From NCBI GenBank assembly GCA_942493245.1, contig OW818685.1:4650001-4714000 (forward strand): DNA of 64,000 nt, in the 5' to 3' direction. The position numbers were made by a program, and so were the translations under genes. Below the pieces are notes generated by a model, which did no database searches, was not told the origin of the DNA, and saw nothing but the letters and a program-made list of their open reading frames with translations. The number at the start of each line of letters is the position of its first letter. Positions within the stretch are counted from its first letter, which is position 1. This DNA comes from DAOPYU01 sp942493245. GTDB taxonomy: Bacteria > Sumerlaeota > Sumerlaeia > UBA8349. This document shows, one piece after another, positions 49,842-58,318 of the stretch.

Positions 49842-51590
49842 TTACACCTCCTGCACGACGGGCAGGATGAGGGGGAAGCGTTCGTAGTTTTTGCGGATGT
49901 AGCGGCGCAGGGCGCGGCGGATTTCGGGGTGGAGGACCTCGGGGTCTTCGCGCGTTTCGGGGGTGCAGGCCTCGAAGGCTTCGCGCACGATGGCGCGCAG
50001 GCGGTTGATCAGTTCCTCGCTCTCGTCCACGCACACAAAGCCGCGCGTGACGATTTCCGGTTCGGTGAGCAGTTCGCCCGTCTTTTTGTCCACGTTCAGG
50101 ATGGCGATGACCATGCCGTCCTCGGAGAGGTGGCGACGGTCGCGCAGGACCACATCGCCCGTCTCGCCAACGGTTTTCCCATCCACCAGAACGTGGCCGG
50201 AAGGGACGTGGCCCGCCAGTTCGGCGGTGGCGCGCGCCCGGGCGCCCGATTCCGGGTTTCGGAACTCGAGCACATCGCCGTCGTCGAGGATGAAGATGTT
50301 TTTCTCGTCGAACCCGGCGGTGATGGCGGCGTCGCGGTGCGACAGGAGTTGGCGCAGTTCGCCGTGGGCGGGCACCAGGAATTGCGGCTGAGTCAGGCTG
50401 ATGAGCGCCTTGATCTCCTCGCGGTAGGCGTGGCCCGAGGCGTGGACTTCGGCCGACGTGCCGTCGAAGACGCGCGCGCCGCGCCGGCACAGGTGATTGA
50501 CCATCCGGTTGATCGAGCGCACGTTGTTCGGGATGGTGCGGGCGGAGAGGATGACCGTGTCTCCCTCCTCGATCTGCAGGCGCTTGTGTTCGTCGCGCGC
50601 GAGCATGGCGAGGGCCGAGGCCGGTTCGCCCTGCGATCCGGTGGCGAGGACGAGGCGCTGGTGGGGCGCGATGCAGTCGTACTCGCGCAGGGAACAGAAG
50701 AAAGCCTGCGGGATGTCCAGAAAGCCGTGTTCCGAACCGAGGCGGAAGGATTTTTCGAGGCTGCGACCCACGACAAAGATGCGGCGGCCAAACCGTTCGG
50801 CCAGGTTCATCAGAATCTGAAGCCGGTGGAGCGAGGTCGAAAAGGTTGTGCAGAAGATCGTGCCTTCGCTCGACGCAAAGATGGTTTCGAGGTGTTGGCT
50901 GACCCACCGCTCGGTGTGGGTAGTGCCGGGTATGTTGGCGTTGGTCGAGTCGGCCACGAGGGCCAGAACGCCCGACTCGCCCAGTTTGCTGAAACTGAAA
51001 TGATCGAAGCGGTTGTTGTCCACGGGGGAGTAGTCAATCTTGTAGTCGCCGCTGTGGACCACGACGCCCGCCGGGGTGGCAATGGCCAGGGCGGCCGAGT
51101 CGGGCACCGAGTGCGTGACGTGGAGCGCCGTGACGGTGAAATGATGGCCGATCTGGACCGGCTCGCGAAATTTCAGTTCTTGAAGGTCGGTTTCATCGAG
51201 AATTTCGTGCTCGCGCAGTTTCTCCGCGACATAGGCCAGCGTGAGGCGCGTTCCATAGACGGGCGCCTGGATCTGGCTCAGGATGTAGGGCAGGGCGCCG
51301 ATGTGGTCCTCGTGCGCGTGGGTCAGGACGATGGCTTTGAGCCGTTCCGGTTCGTCGAGCAGGTATTGGATGTCGGGCACGACGAGGTCTATGCCGAGCA
51401 TGTCGGTGTCGGGGAACATGCTGCCGCAGTCCACCACGATCCGCTCGCCCCCGGCTTCGTAACACATCATGTTCAGGCCGAACTCGCCCAGACCGCCCAG
51501 GGGAATCAGGCGCAGTGTATTCTTCCCTCCCTCCCCGTACGAGAGGGGAAGGGGCTGAGGTTGGGGCTTGGCGGGGACGGAAAGGGTCAT
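49842..51590 (-). CDS. rnj: Ribonuclease J (582 aa)
   Basis: 5'-exonuclease and endonuclease of mRNA decay and rRNA maturation. Metallo-beta-lactamase core: LIPLGGLGEFGLNMMCYEAG, VVDCGSMFPDTDMLGIDLVV, zinc site LTHAHEDHIGALPYI (HAHEDH at 91-96), HVTHSVPDSAALAI, VVHSGDYKIDYSPVD. Beta-CASP: VLATGSQGEPASALAMLARD, VILSARTIPNN, VHASGHAYREEIKALI, FLVPAHGELRQLLSH. The C-terminal domain ends IRKNYERFPLILPVVQEV. The start at 51590 is uncertain: no good ribosome site, and the 15-bp direct repeat TTTCCGTCCCCGCCA flanks the ATG. Homology begins about residue 24. Confidence 0.95.
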   Translation of the reverse strand: MTLSVPAKPQPQPLPLSYGEGGKNTLRLIPLGGLGEFGLNMMCYEAGGERIVVDCGSMFPDTDMLGIDLVVPDIQYLLDEPERLKAIVLTHAHEDHIGALPYILSQIQAPVYGTRLTLAYVAEKLREHEILDETDLQELKFREPVQIGHHFTVTALHVTHSVPDSAALAIATPAGVVVHSGDYKIDYSPVDNNRFDHFSFSKLGESGVLALVADSTNANIPGTTHTERWVSQHLETIFASSEGTIFCTTFSTSLHRLQILMNLAERFGRRIFVVGRSLEKSFRLGSEHGFLDIPQAFFCSLREYDCIAPHQRLVLATGSQGEPASALAMLARDEHKRLQIEEGDTVILSARTIPNNVRSINRMVNHLCRRGARVFDGTSAEVHASGHAYREEIKALISLTQPQFLVPAHGELRQLLSHRDAAITAGFDEKNIFILDDGDVLEFRNPESGARARATAELAGHVPSGHVLVDGKTVGETGDVVLRDRRHLSEDGMVIAILNVDKKTGELLTEPEIVTRGFVCVDESEELINRLRAIVREAFEACTPETREDPEVLHPEIRRALRRYIRKNYERFPLILPVVQEV

Positions 51591-51784
51591 GGCGGGGACG
51601 GAAAACTCCAAAGAAATACGGCAATCATGGGGGATTTCGGACTCCAAACGGACGCCAGTAAGGTGGTTCGAACCCTGGGGGTCATCTTTTCGCACAACCC
51701 GTGGCAAGTCAAGGTTTTTGTCTGGGTTGAGGGGTTCTAATGCCGGGTTTCAGGAAAGAGAGGGGGCATTCCGGCTGTAAGCGC

Positions 51785-52159
51785 TTATTCGATTTCCAGA
51801 AGTTCGCAGGCGGCGTCCACCACATCGAAAAGGTTCACCGGTTTGTCGAAGACGCGATCGGCCCCATAGCCTTCCGCCTCGTCGAGGTATTCGTCGGAAT
51901 CCAGCCCTTGCCCCCCCCCGGAGATGGCAATGATTTTCATGCCCGGGAGGCTCTGGCGGATTTCCGCAATCGTCTCGGATCCGTCCTTGAGGGGCATGAG
52001 CATGTCGGTGATGACGAGATCGGGCGGCTGGCGGCGAAAAATTTCGAGGCCTTCCTGACCGTCCCCCGCCTCGTCCACCTCGAATCCAGATTCCTCGAAC
52101 GCCATGCGCAGGAGTACCCGGATGTCTTCCTCGTCGTCAATAATCAGAACGCGCGCCAT
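51785..52159 (-). CDS. Single-domain response regulator, CheY-like (124 aa)
   Basis: Receiver domain only: acidic pocket LIIDDEEDI (D8, D9), phospho-acceptor D52 in DLVITDMLMPLKDG, Ser/Thr switch KIIAISGGGQG, and Lys in DRVFDKPVNLFDVV. No output domain, so it probably docks onto a kinase, motor or phosphorelay partner. The start at 52159 has GAGGGGG upstream. It lies between rnj and trmL without a kinase nearby. Candidate partners are the PAS kinases at 54.5-63.2 kb, by proximity only. Confidence 0.93.
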   Translation of the reverse strand: MARVLIIDDEEDIRVLLRMAFEESGFEVDEAGDGQEGLEIFRRQPPDLVITDMLMPLKDGSETIAEIRQSLPGMKIIAISGGGQGLDSDEYLDEAEGYGADRVFDKPVNLFDVVDAACELLEIE

Positions 52160-52250
52160 GTCTGTTTTCCCCCTCAACCCCTCTGAATACGGTCTCGTTT
52201 CCCGTATTGCGTGATACCCGGCGAAGCGCCTGCCGGTTTATTCCTTTGGG

Positions 52251-52748
52251 TCAGAACAGTCGCAATTGCCGACGCGCCTCGTAGAGCACAACCGCCGCGA
52301 CCGTTGCCAGATTCAAACTTCGCACGGCCGGGTTGTCCATCGGCAGACAGACGGTTCGCTTGGGTTCCGCCGCCAGCCGTTCCGGAGGCAGGCCGGCGGA
52401 CTCTTTCCCGAAGATCAACAGGTCGCCTGGCGCGTAGGCGACTTCGTGGTAGCGCTGGTGGCCGTACTTGGTGACCCACCAGCGGCCCGCGTCGGGACGC
52501 GCCGCGAGGAGTGTGGCCAGATCCGGCCAGACGCGCAGTTCCACTTCCGGCCAGTAATCCAATCCCGCGCGCCTGAGATTCGTATCGTCGAGGTGGAAAC
52601 CCAGCGGTTCGATCAGGTGGAGCGGGGCGCGCAGAGCGGCGCACAACCGGGCGATGTTACCGGTATTGGGGGGAATCTCCGGTTCGAACAGCACGACCTC
52701 CGGCGAGACACGGGCGCTTCGATCGTTCTGATAATGTCCCGTTTCCAT
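52251..52748 (-). CDS. trmL: tRNA (cytidine/uridine-34 2'-O) methyltransferase (165 aa)
   Basis: SPOUT (knotted) methylase of the anticodon wobble base. VVLFEPEIPPNTGNIARLCA at the start, LHLIEPLGFHLDDTNLRRAG, LLIFGKESAGLPPE and VCLPMDNPAVRSLNLATVAA, the trefoil-knot SAM-binding region. Length is typical. AAGG is 6 bases before the ATG. Free-standing housekeeping gene. Confidence 0.95.
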   Translation of the reverse strand: METGHYQNDRSARVSPEVVLFEPEIPPNTGNIARLCAALRAPLHLIEPLGFHLDDTNLRRAGLDYWPEVELRVWPDLATLLAARPDAGRWWVTKYGHQRYHEVAYAPGDLLIFGKESAGLPPERLAAEPKRTVCLPMDNPAVRSLNLATVAAVVLYEARRQLRLF

Positions 52749-53008
52749 TCGCGACCTTCACTTGGCTTGAAAACACGCTCTCCTCAGATTCCGCCGGGAG
52801 ATGCTCCCCACTCTTCCGTCATGGTCCGCATCTTACTGTTTGAGGCGCGAAACCGCAAACGGATTCTTCCCGGATTTTTCCCGCTCCCAGATTCCCGGAA
52901 ACGACGGTTTCGGCGGAGATCTCCGCAAAGACAACGTGTATTGTTTTGTTCGCGCGAAGAGAGGGGACAGACCCATTTTCCAGGTCGGCTCTTTCCGGAG
53001 AATCCGCC

Positions 53009-53237
53009 GAGCCTTTTGCAAAAGTATGGGGTAAACGGCGACAAAGTCGGGTTGATCGTTTTGAATGTTTTTTTACATTCGGGTCTAAACGCAATCCCAC
53101 TTTTCGTCATTCCCGCGAAAGCGGGAATGACGAAAGGGAAACGAGTGCCGGGAGGTTTGAATCGCAAGATCGGAGAAGGATACACCCTCAATGCTCACCT
53201 GAAAATCGAGCCATTCAACGACTTTTGCAAAAGGCTC
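53009..53237. repeat. MITE-like element with perfect 17-bp TIRs (229 bp)
   Basis: GAGCCTTTTGCAAAAGT begins the element, and its exact inverse ACTTTTGCAAAAGGCTC ends it. Inside is CGTCATTCCCGCGAAAGCGG, then GAATGACG (53105-53132), the same hairpin type as in the elements at 17971 and 37351. No transposase. The rest of 52749-53376 contains no gene. The inverse motif TACTTTTGCAAAAGGCT also stands alone at 18197-18221. Confidence 0.8.
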
Positions 53238-53376
53238 CGCCGTTAATGTGTTTACTTTCCAAGCCTGAATCGGCTATGCTGGGGTCATACCCCGTGGGCA
53301 TTTCATACCGCCCGAAAGGCTGTCCTCATTATTTTCCGGTCCAGAGGTTTTCTTGATCGCAAAGGGGAGACCGAAT

Positions 53377-54528
53377 ATGTTCGAGATACGAAAATTTGTG
53401 GCTCCGGAGTTTATTTTCGGGGATGGCGCCATTGGCCTGGTGGCGCGTTATGCCATCAATTTCGGCGCTCGAAAACCGCTGATCGTGACGGACCCGGGGG
53501 TGATCGCGGCTGGGTGGCCGGGGAAGGTGATCGAGGAACTCGAGGCGGCTGACCTGCAGTACGCCGTCTTCTCCGAGGTTAGCCCCAACCCCCGCGACGC
53601 GCAGGTGATGGCGGGCGCCGAGTTTTATCGCGAACAAGGGTGCGACGCGATCGTTGCGGTGGGAGGCGGAAGCCCCATGGATTGCGCCAAGGCCATTGGC
53701 ATCGTGGGGGCAAATCGCATGAACGTGCTGGAATTCGAGGGGGTGGACAATGTTCCGGAACCGGGTCCGCCGCTTATCTGCATTCCCTCGACGGCGGGCA
53801 CTTCGGCCGATGTGTCGCAGTTTGCGATCATCAACGACTCCGGCCGAAAGGTCAAGATTGCTATTATCAGCAAGACCGTGGTGCCCGATGTCGCGTTGAT
53901 AGATCCGGTGACCACCACGACCATGGATCCTTACCTGACGGCCTGTACGGGGATAGACGCGCTGGTCCACGCGATCGAGGCGGTGGCCTCGACCGCCAAC
54001 TCCCCCATTATGGATATCCATGCGTTTGCGGGCATTAAACTGATCCGGGAGAATCTGCCGGCGGTGATGCGCGATCCAGACAATCTCGAACTGCGGGGAC
54101 GGATGATGCTCGGGAGCCTGGAAGCGGGCCTGGCGTTCTCGAACGCCAGTCTCGGCGCGGTACATGCCATGGCGCACAGTCTGGGCGGTTTCCTGGACAT
54201 GTCGCACGGGGAATGCAACGCGCTGTTGCTCAATTCGGTTGTAGCGTTCAACTACGAGGCGGCGGGCGAACGCTATGATCTTATCGGGCAGGCGCTCGGG
54301 TTGGAGTTGCAAGGTCTTTCGACCGCGGAGAAGCTGCGCCGCATTCTGGACGAAATTTCCGGCCTGAAGGCGAGTGTGGGAATCACGGCCACTCTCAAAC
54401 AAAAGGGGGTTCAGGCGGGCGATATTGCGCAGCTGGCCAGGAATGCCCTCCAGGACCCCTGCATGGTGACCAATCCACGCCGCCCAACTCAACGGGATAT
54501 CGAGGTCGTCTATGAAGAAGCCCTGTGA
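53377..54528 (+). CDS. ercA: Iron-type alcohol dehydrogenase, ErcA-like regulatory protein (383 aa)
   Basis: Group III Fe-ADH fold: EIRKFVAPEFIFGDGAIGLV, PLIVTDPGVIAAGW, the nucleotide site AIVAVGGGSPMDCAKAIGIV, PSTAGTSADVSQFAIINDSG and the metal site ALVHAIEAVASTANSP ... AMAHSLGGFLDMSHGECNAL. The ending VTNPRRPTQRDIEVVYEEAL is characteristic of the ErcA subgroup, which in Pseudomonas is known as part of the regulation of ethanol oxidation and lies next to sensor kinases. Here the 3' end overlaps the following PAS kinase by 17 bp, so both are translated together. GGGGAG is 7 bases before the ATG at 53377, favoured over an upstream start. Confidence 0.93.
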   Translation: MFEIRKFVAPEFIFGDGAIGLVARYAINFGARKPLIVTDPGVIAAGWPGKVIEELEAADLQYAVFSEVSPNPRDAQVMAGAEFYREQGCDAIVAVGGGSPMDCAKAIGIVGANRMNVLEFEGVDNVPEPGPPLICIPSTAGTSADVSQFAIINDSGRKVKIAIISKTVVPDVALIDPVTTTTMDPYLTACTGIDALVHAIEAVASTANSPIMDIHAFAGIKLIRENLPAVMRDPDNLELRGRMMLGSLEAGLAFSNASLGAVHAMAHSLGGFLDMSHGECNALLLNSVVAFNYEAAGERYDLIGQALGLELQGLSTAEKLRRILDEISGLKASVGITATLKQKGVQAGDIAQLARNALQDPCMVTNPRRPTQRDIEVVYEEAL

Positions 54529-57500
54529 CGATGAACGGTTCGACTCTTTGCGCGACAAGATCATTGGTCTTGGCGAGAAATCGCTTCGGAAAAGTTATTA
54601 CCCGGAGCTGAAACAGCGTGTGACCGAACTGGAAGAAATGAATGCGCGGTTGCAACAGGAAATTCAGGAACGGGAACAGGCCGAGAAAGAACGGCAACAG
54701 GCGCAGGACGCGTTGCGTGAGAGCGAAGAACGGTGGCAATTCGCCCTCGAAGGAGCGGACGAGGGCGTCTGGGATTGGGACGCGCAGACGAATCGAGTTT
54801 TTTTCTCGAGGCAGTGGAAGGCAATGCTCGGCTATGAGGAGGATGAGATTGGCGATTCTCTCGATGAGTGGAACAACCGACTTCATCCGGAGGATCGGGA
54901 AAGAGTGTTTGCCAAGATTGCCGCGCATTTTGACGGTCGGATTTCCACTTACAGCAGTGAACATCGCCTGCGGTGTAAGAACGGAGAGTGGAAATGGGTT
55001 CTGGACCGCGGAAAGGTGATTTCGAGAACACCCGACGGATGTCCTCTTCGGGTTATCGGGGTTCACGTTGACATCACCGAGCGAAAGCATGCGGAAGAGG
55101 AATTGCGTAAGTCCAAAGCCGAACTGGAAAAGGCCCAGGCTTTGGCAAAAATGGGCAACTGGTCCTGGGATCTCGCGTCGAACCGGATGCAGTGGTCGAA
55201 CCAGATGTACCGCATTCTGGGGGTAGAAGAGGACGATTGCCCCCGGAATATGGAGCATCTGGTCGCGCGTTTTGTCCATCCAGACGATCGAGCCTCCTTT
55301 CAGAAAGCGGCTCTTGCGGCCATCCAGGAACGGAATTTCGACCCGCTCGAGTGCCGGATTGTGCGCCCCAACGGCGAGGTGCGAATCACCCGCACCGAGG
55401 CGGGAGAGTTACTCGTGGACGAGGCGGGGAACCCCGCTGTCTTGAACGGCATCACCTACGACATCACCCGGCGTAAACAGACCGAGGAGGCGTTGCGCCA
55501 GAGCGAGGAACGCTTCCAGAGTTTGTTCGATCGCGTCCAGGATGGGGTGTATCGAACCACTTCCGATGGACGATTTATGGAATTCAACACGGCGTTGATG
55601 AAAATCCTCGGATACGAAAGCCGCGAGGAAATGCTGACGCTGGATATCCGGAAGGATCTGTATTTCGACCCGGAGGAAAGAGAAAACCCTCTGCTGGATT
55701 CCGGACTGGAACCGGTGGACGCCTACCGTCTGCGCCGCAAGGATGGGTCCGAAGTCTGGGTGGAAGACCACGGACACTACGTGTATGACGCCGAGGGGAA
55801 GGTTCTTTTCCACGAGGGGATTCTGCGCGACATTACCGAGCGCAAGCGGGCCGAGGAGGCCTTGATCGAGAGCGAGATGCGGATCAAGTCCATCAGTGAC
55901 AATTTAACCTCCGGAATGATTTATCAGGCCGTGGCGGCTCCCGGCGGGTCCAGACGATTTACCTATGTGAGCGATTCCGTCCAGCAACTGTATGGCGTAT
56001 CGCCCAGACAGGTCATGGACAACCCGGATTGCATTTACAGTCGGATCTATGAAGACGATGTTGACTCGTTGAAGGAACAGGAAGAGGAGGCTATCCGGAC
56101 GCTTTCCACTTTTCGGGCCGAAGCGCGGATATACAACCCTTCCGGCGAACTTCGATGGTCTTCCTTTGTGTCCACTCCCAAAATAATGAAAGACGGCACG
56201 GTCTGTTACAATGGAATCGAATTTGTCATCACCGACCGTAAGCGGATTGAGAACGACCTGCGCGAGAGCCGGCGTTTTCTGGCCGATCTGATCGAGAACA
56301 GCGGAGCGCTCATCTCCGTCAAAGATCGCGAAGGGCGCTTTGAAATGGTCAATCGCAAATGGGAGGAGGTGACCGGCCTGGCGCGTCAGGAAGTGCTGGG
56401 ACGCCGGGATCTGGAATTGTATCCGAAATCTATCGCCGAACAGTTTCGCCGGAACGATCTGGAGGCAATGGAAACCGGGAAAATTATCGAGAAAGAGGAA
56501 ATCCTGGAAAATGAGCGGGGGCGGTCGTATTTACTCTCCATCAAATTTCCGATCTTGGGTGATGACAACACCATCCGGGGAATTTGCGGGATGAGCACCG
56601 AAATCACCGAGCGCAAACGGGCCGAAGAAACGCTTCGCGAGAGCGAGGAAATGTACCGGGCGCTGGTGAAGGCCTTGCCGGATTTTGTCATCCGATATGA
56701 CCGGGAGGGACGCCATCTGTTCGTGTCGGAAAATATCGAGGCCGCATTTGGAATACCGGCGTCAGAATATCTTGGCAAGACCCAGCAGGAACTGGGATTG
56801 CCCGAGCCGGATTGCCGTTTCTTGAGAGAAAAGATTGCGCAGGTATTCGAAAACGGAGAACGGTGCGAGGCCGAGTTTTCGTTCGAGATGCCGGAGGAAA
56901 TCCGGTTCTTCAATTGGCGGCTGGTTCCCGAACGCGACTCACAGGGCCGGGTGCGCTCCATTCTCTCGGTCGCCCGCGATGTCACCGCGTTCCGACGGGC
57001 GGAGGAGGAAAGTAAAAAGTTGCAGGAGCAGCTGTCGCAGTCCCAGAAGATGGAGTCGGTCGGACGGCTGGCCGGGGGGGTGGCGCACGATTTCAACAAC
57101 ATGCTGGCCGCCATCCTGGGCCATGCCGAGATGGCTCTCGAGCGTATCGGTCCCGAGCATCCGCTTGCCTCCGACTTGCGGGGTATTCAGAATGCCGCTC
57201 AGCGCTCCGCCGACCTGACACGCCAGTTGCTGGCTTTTGCCCGCAAGCAGACGGTGACGCCCAAAGTGCTGAATCTGAATGACACGGTGGAGGGGATGCT
57301 CAAGATGCTGGGCCGCCTCATTGGCGAAGATATCGATCTCGCCTGGCTGCCTGGAACGGAGTTGTGGCCGGTCAAAATGGACCCCACCCAGATAGACCAG
57401 GTGTTGGCCAACTTGTGCGTGAACGCCCGCGACGCCATTGCCGGAGGAGTGGGACGCATCACGATCGAGACGGGAAACGCGGTCTTCGACGATGCGTATT

Positions 57501-58168
57501 GTGCCCTCCATGCCGATTTCGTCCCCGGCGAGTATGTGCTACTGGCCGTGAGCGACAATGGCAGTGGAATGGATAAAAAGACGCAGGAACGCCTCTTCGA
57601 GCCTTTTTTCACCACGAAAGGAATTGGCCAGGGGACGGGGTTGGGACTGGCAACCGTTTATGGGATTGTCAAACAGAACAAAGGCGTCATCAATGTGTAC
57701 AGCGAACCTGGGGAAGGAACGACCTTCAAACTGTATTGGCCCCGTTATGCCGGAAAAACGGAATTCTATCAGGCCGAGAGCCAGGGAATTCCGGTTGCCG
57801 GTGGACAGGAGACGATCCTGATGGTCGAGGATGAGCCTGTTATTCTGGTCATGTGCAAGGCGATGGTGGAAAATCTGGGTTACCGGGTGATTACAGCCGG
57901 CACTCCCGGCGAGGCCATTCGCCTGGCCCAGGAGCACGCCGGGCAGATCCATCTGCTCATGACCGATGTGATCATGCCCGAGATGAACGGACGCGAACTG
58001 GCCAGACGGCTTCTCTCGCTCTATCCCGAGCTCAAGTGCCTGTTCATGTCGGGTTATACCGCCAATGTCATCGCGCACCACGGGGTTCTGGAAGAGGGGG
58101 TGCCGTTTCTCCAAAAACCGTTTACTCTGAAAGATCTGAGCGCGAAAATCCGGGCGGCGCTGAAATGA
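54512..58168 (+). CDS. Hybrid histidine kinase with six PAS domains (1218 aa)
   Basis: No membrane segment, so cytoplasmic. A coiled-coil start (LKQRVTELEEMNARLQQEIQ) is followed by six PAS/PAC units, each closed by a DIT(E)RK-type linker: ITERKHAEEEL (~195), ITRRKQTEEAL (~325), ITERKRAEEAL (~450), ITDRKRIENDL (~580), ITERKRAEETL (~710) and DVTAFRRAEEE (~825). The kinase core has phospho-His H859 in GGVAHDFNNMLAAILGHAEM, N-box LANLCVNARDAI, G-boxes SDNGSGMDKKTQERLFEPFF and GTGLGLATVYGIV. The C-terminal receiver begins ILMVEDEP with acceptor D1152 in LLMTDVIMPEMNG. Coupled to the ErcA-like gene. Ligands of the PAS domains are unknown. Confidence 0.95.
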   Translation: MKKPCDDERFDSLRDKIIGLGEKSLRKSYYPELKQRVTELEEMNARLQQEIQEREQAEKERQQAQDALRESEERWQFALEGADEGVWDWDAQTNRVFFSRQWKAMLGYEEDEIGDSLDEWNNRLHPEDRERVFAKIAAHFDGRISTYSSEHRLRCKNGEWKWVLDRGKVISRTPDGCPLRVIGVHVDITERKHAEEELRKSKAELEKAQALAKMGNWSWDLASNRMQWSNQMYRILGVEEDDCPRNMEHLVARFVHPDDRASFQKAALAAIQERNFDPLECRIVRPNGEVRITRTEAGELLVDEAGNPAVLNGITYDITRRKQTEEALRQSEERFQSLFDRVQDGVYRTTSDGRFMEFNTALMKILGYESREEMLTLDIRKDLYFDPEERENPLLDSGLEPVDAYRLRRKDGSEVWVEDHGHYVYDAEGKVLFHEGILRDITERKRAEEALIESEMRIKSISDNLTSGMIYQAVAAPGGSRRFTYVSDSVQQLYGVSPRQVMDNPDCIYSRIYEDDVDSLKEQEEEAIRTLSTFRAEARIYNPSGELRWSSFVSTPKIMKDGTVCYNGIEFVITDRKRIENDLRESRRFLADLIENSGALISVKDREGRFEMVNRKWEEVTGLARQEVLGRRDLELYPKSIAEQFRRNDLEAMETGKIIEKEEILENERGRSYLLSIKFPILGDDNTIRGICGMSTEITERKRAEETLRESEEMYRALVKALPDFVIRYDREGRHLFVSENIEAAFGIPASEYLGKTQQELGLPEPDCRFLREKIAQVFENGERCEAEFSFEMPEEIRFFNWRLVPERDSQGRVRSILSVARDVTAFRRAEEESKKLQEQLSQSQKMESVGRLAGGVAHDFNNMLAAILGHAEMALERIGPEHPLASDLRGIQNAAQRSADLTRQLLAFARKQTVTPKVLNLNDTVEGMLKMLGRLIGEDIDLAWLPGTELWPVKMDPTQIDQVLANLCVNARDAIAGGVGRITIETGNAVFDDAYCALHADFVPGEYVLLAVSDNGSGMDKKTQERLFEPFFTTKGIGQGTGLGLATVYGIVKQNKGVINVYSEPGEGTTFKLYWPRYAGKTEFYQAESQGIPVAGGQETILMVEDEPVILVMCKAMVENLGYRVITAGTPGEAIRLAQEHAGQIHLLMTDVIMPEMNGRELARRLLSLYPELKCLFMSGYTANVIAHHGVLEEGVPFLQKPFTLKDLSAKIRAALK

Positions 58169-58318
58169 AAAGTCTCCTGCGGAGGACTGCGGGACAGGAA
58201 GATCGGATCGCAGGCGAGGCCGATTCACCCGGTCAACGAGCCTTCAAGGGATCAGGGGAATAAGGTTTTGCATGTGTTCCGGCATCCGCGAGTGACGGGC
58301 CGGTCGAGGAGAAGACAA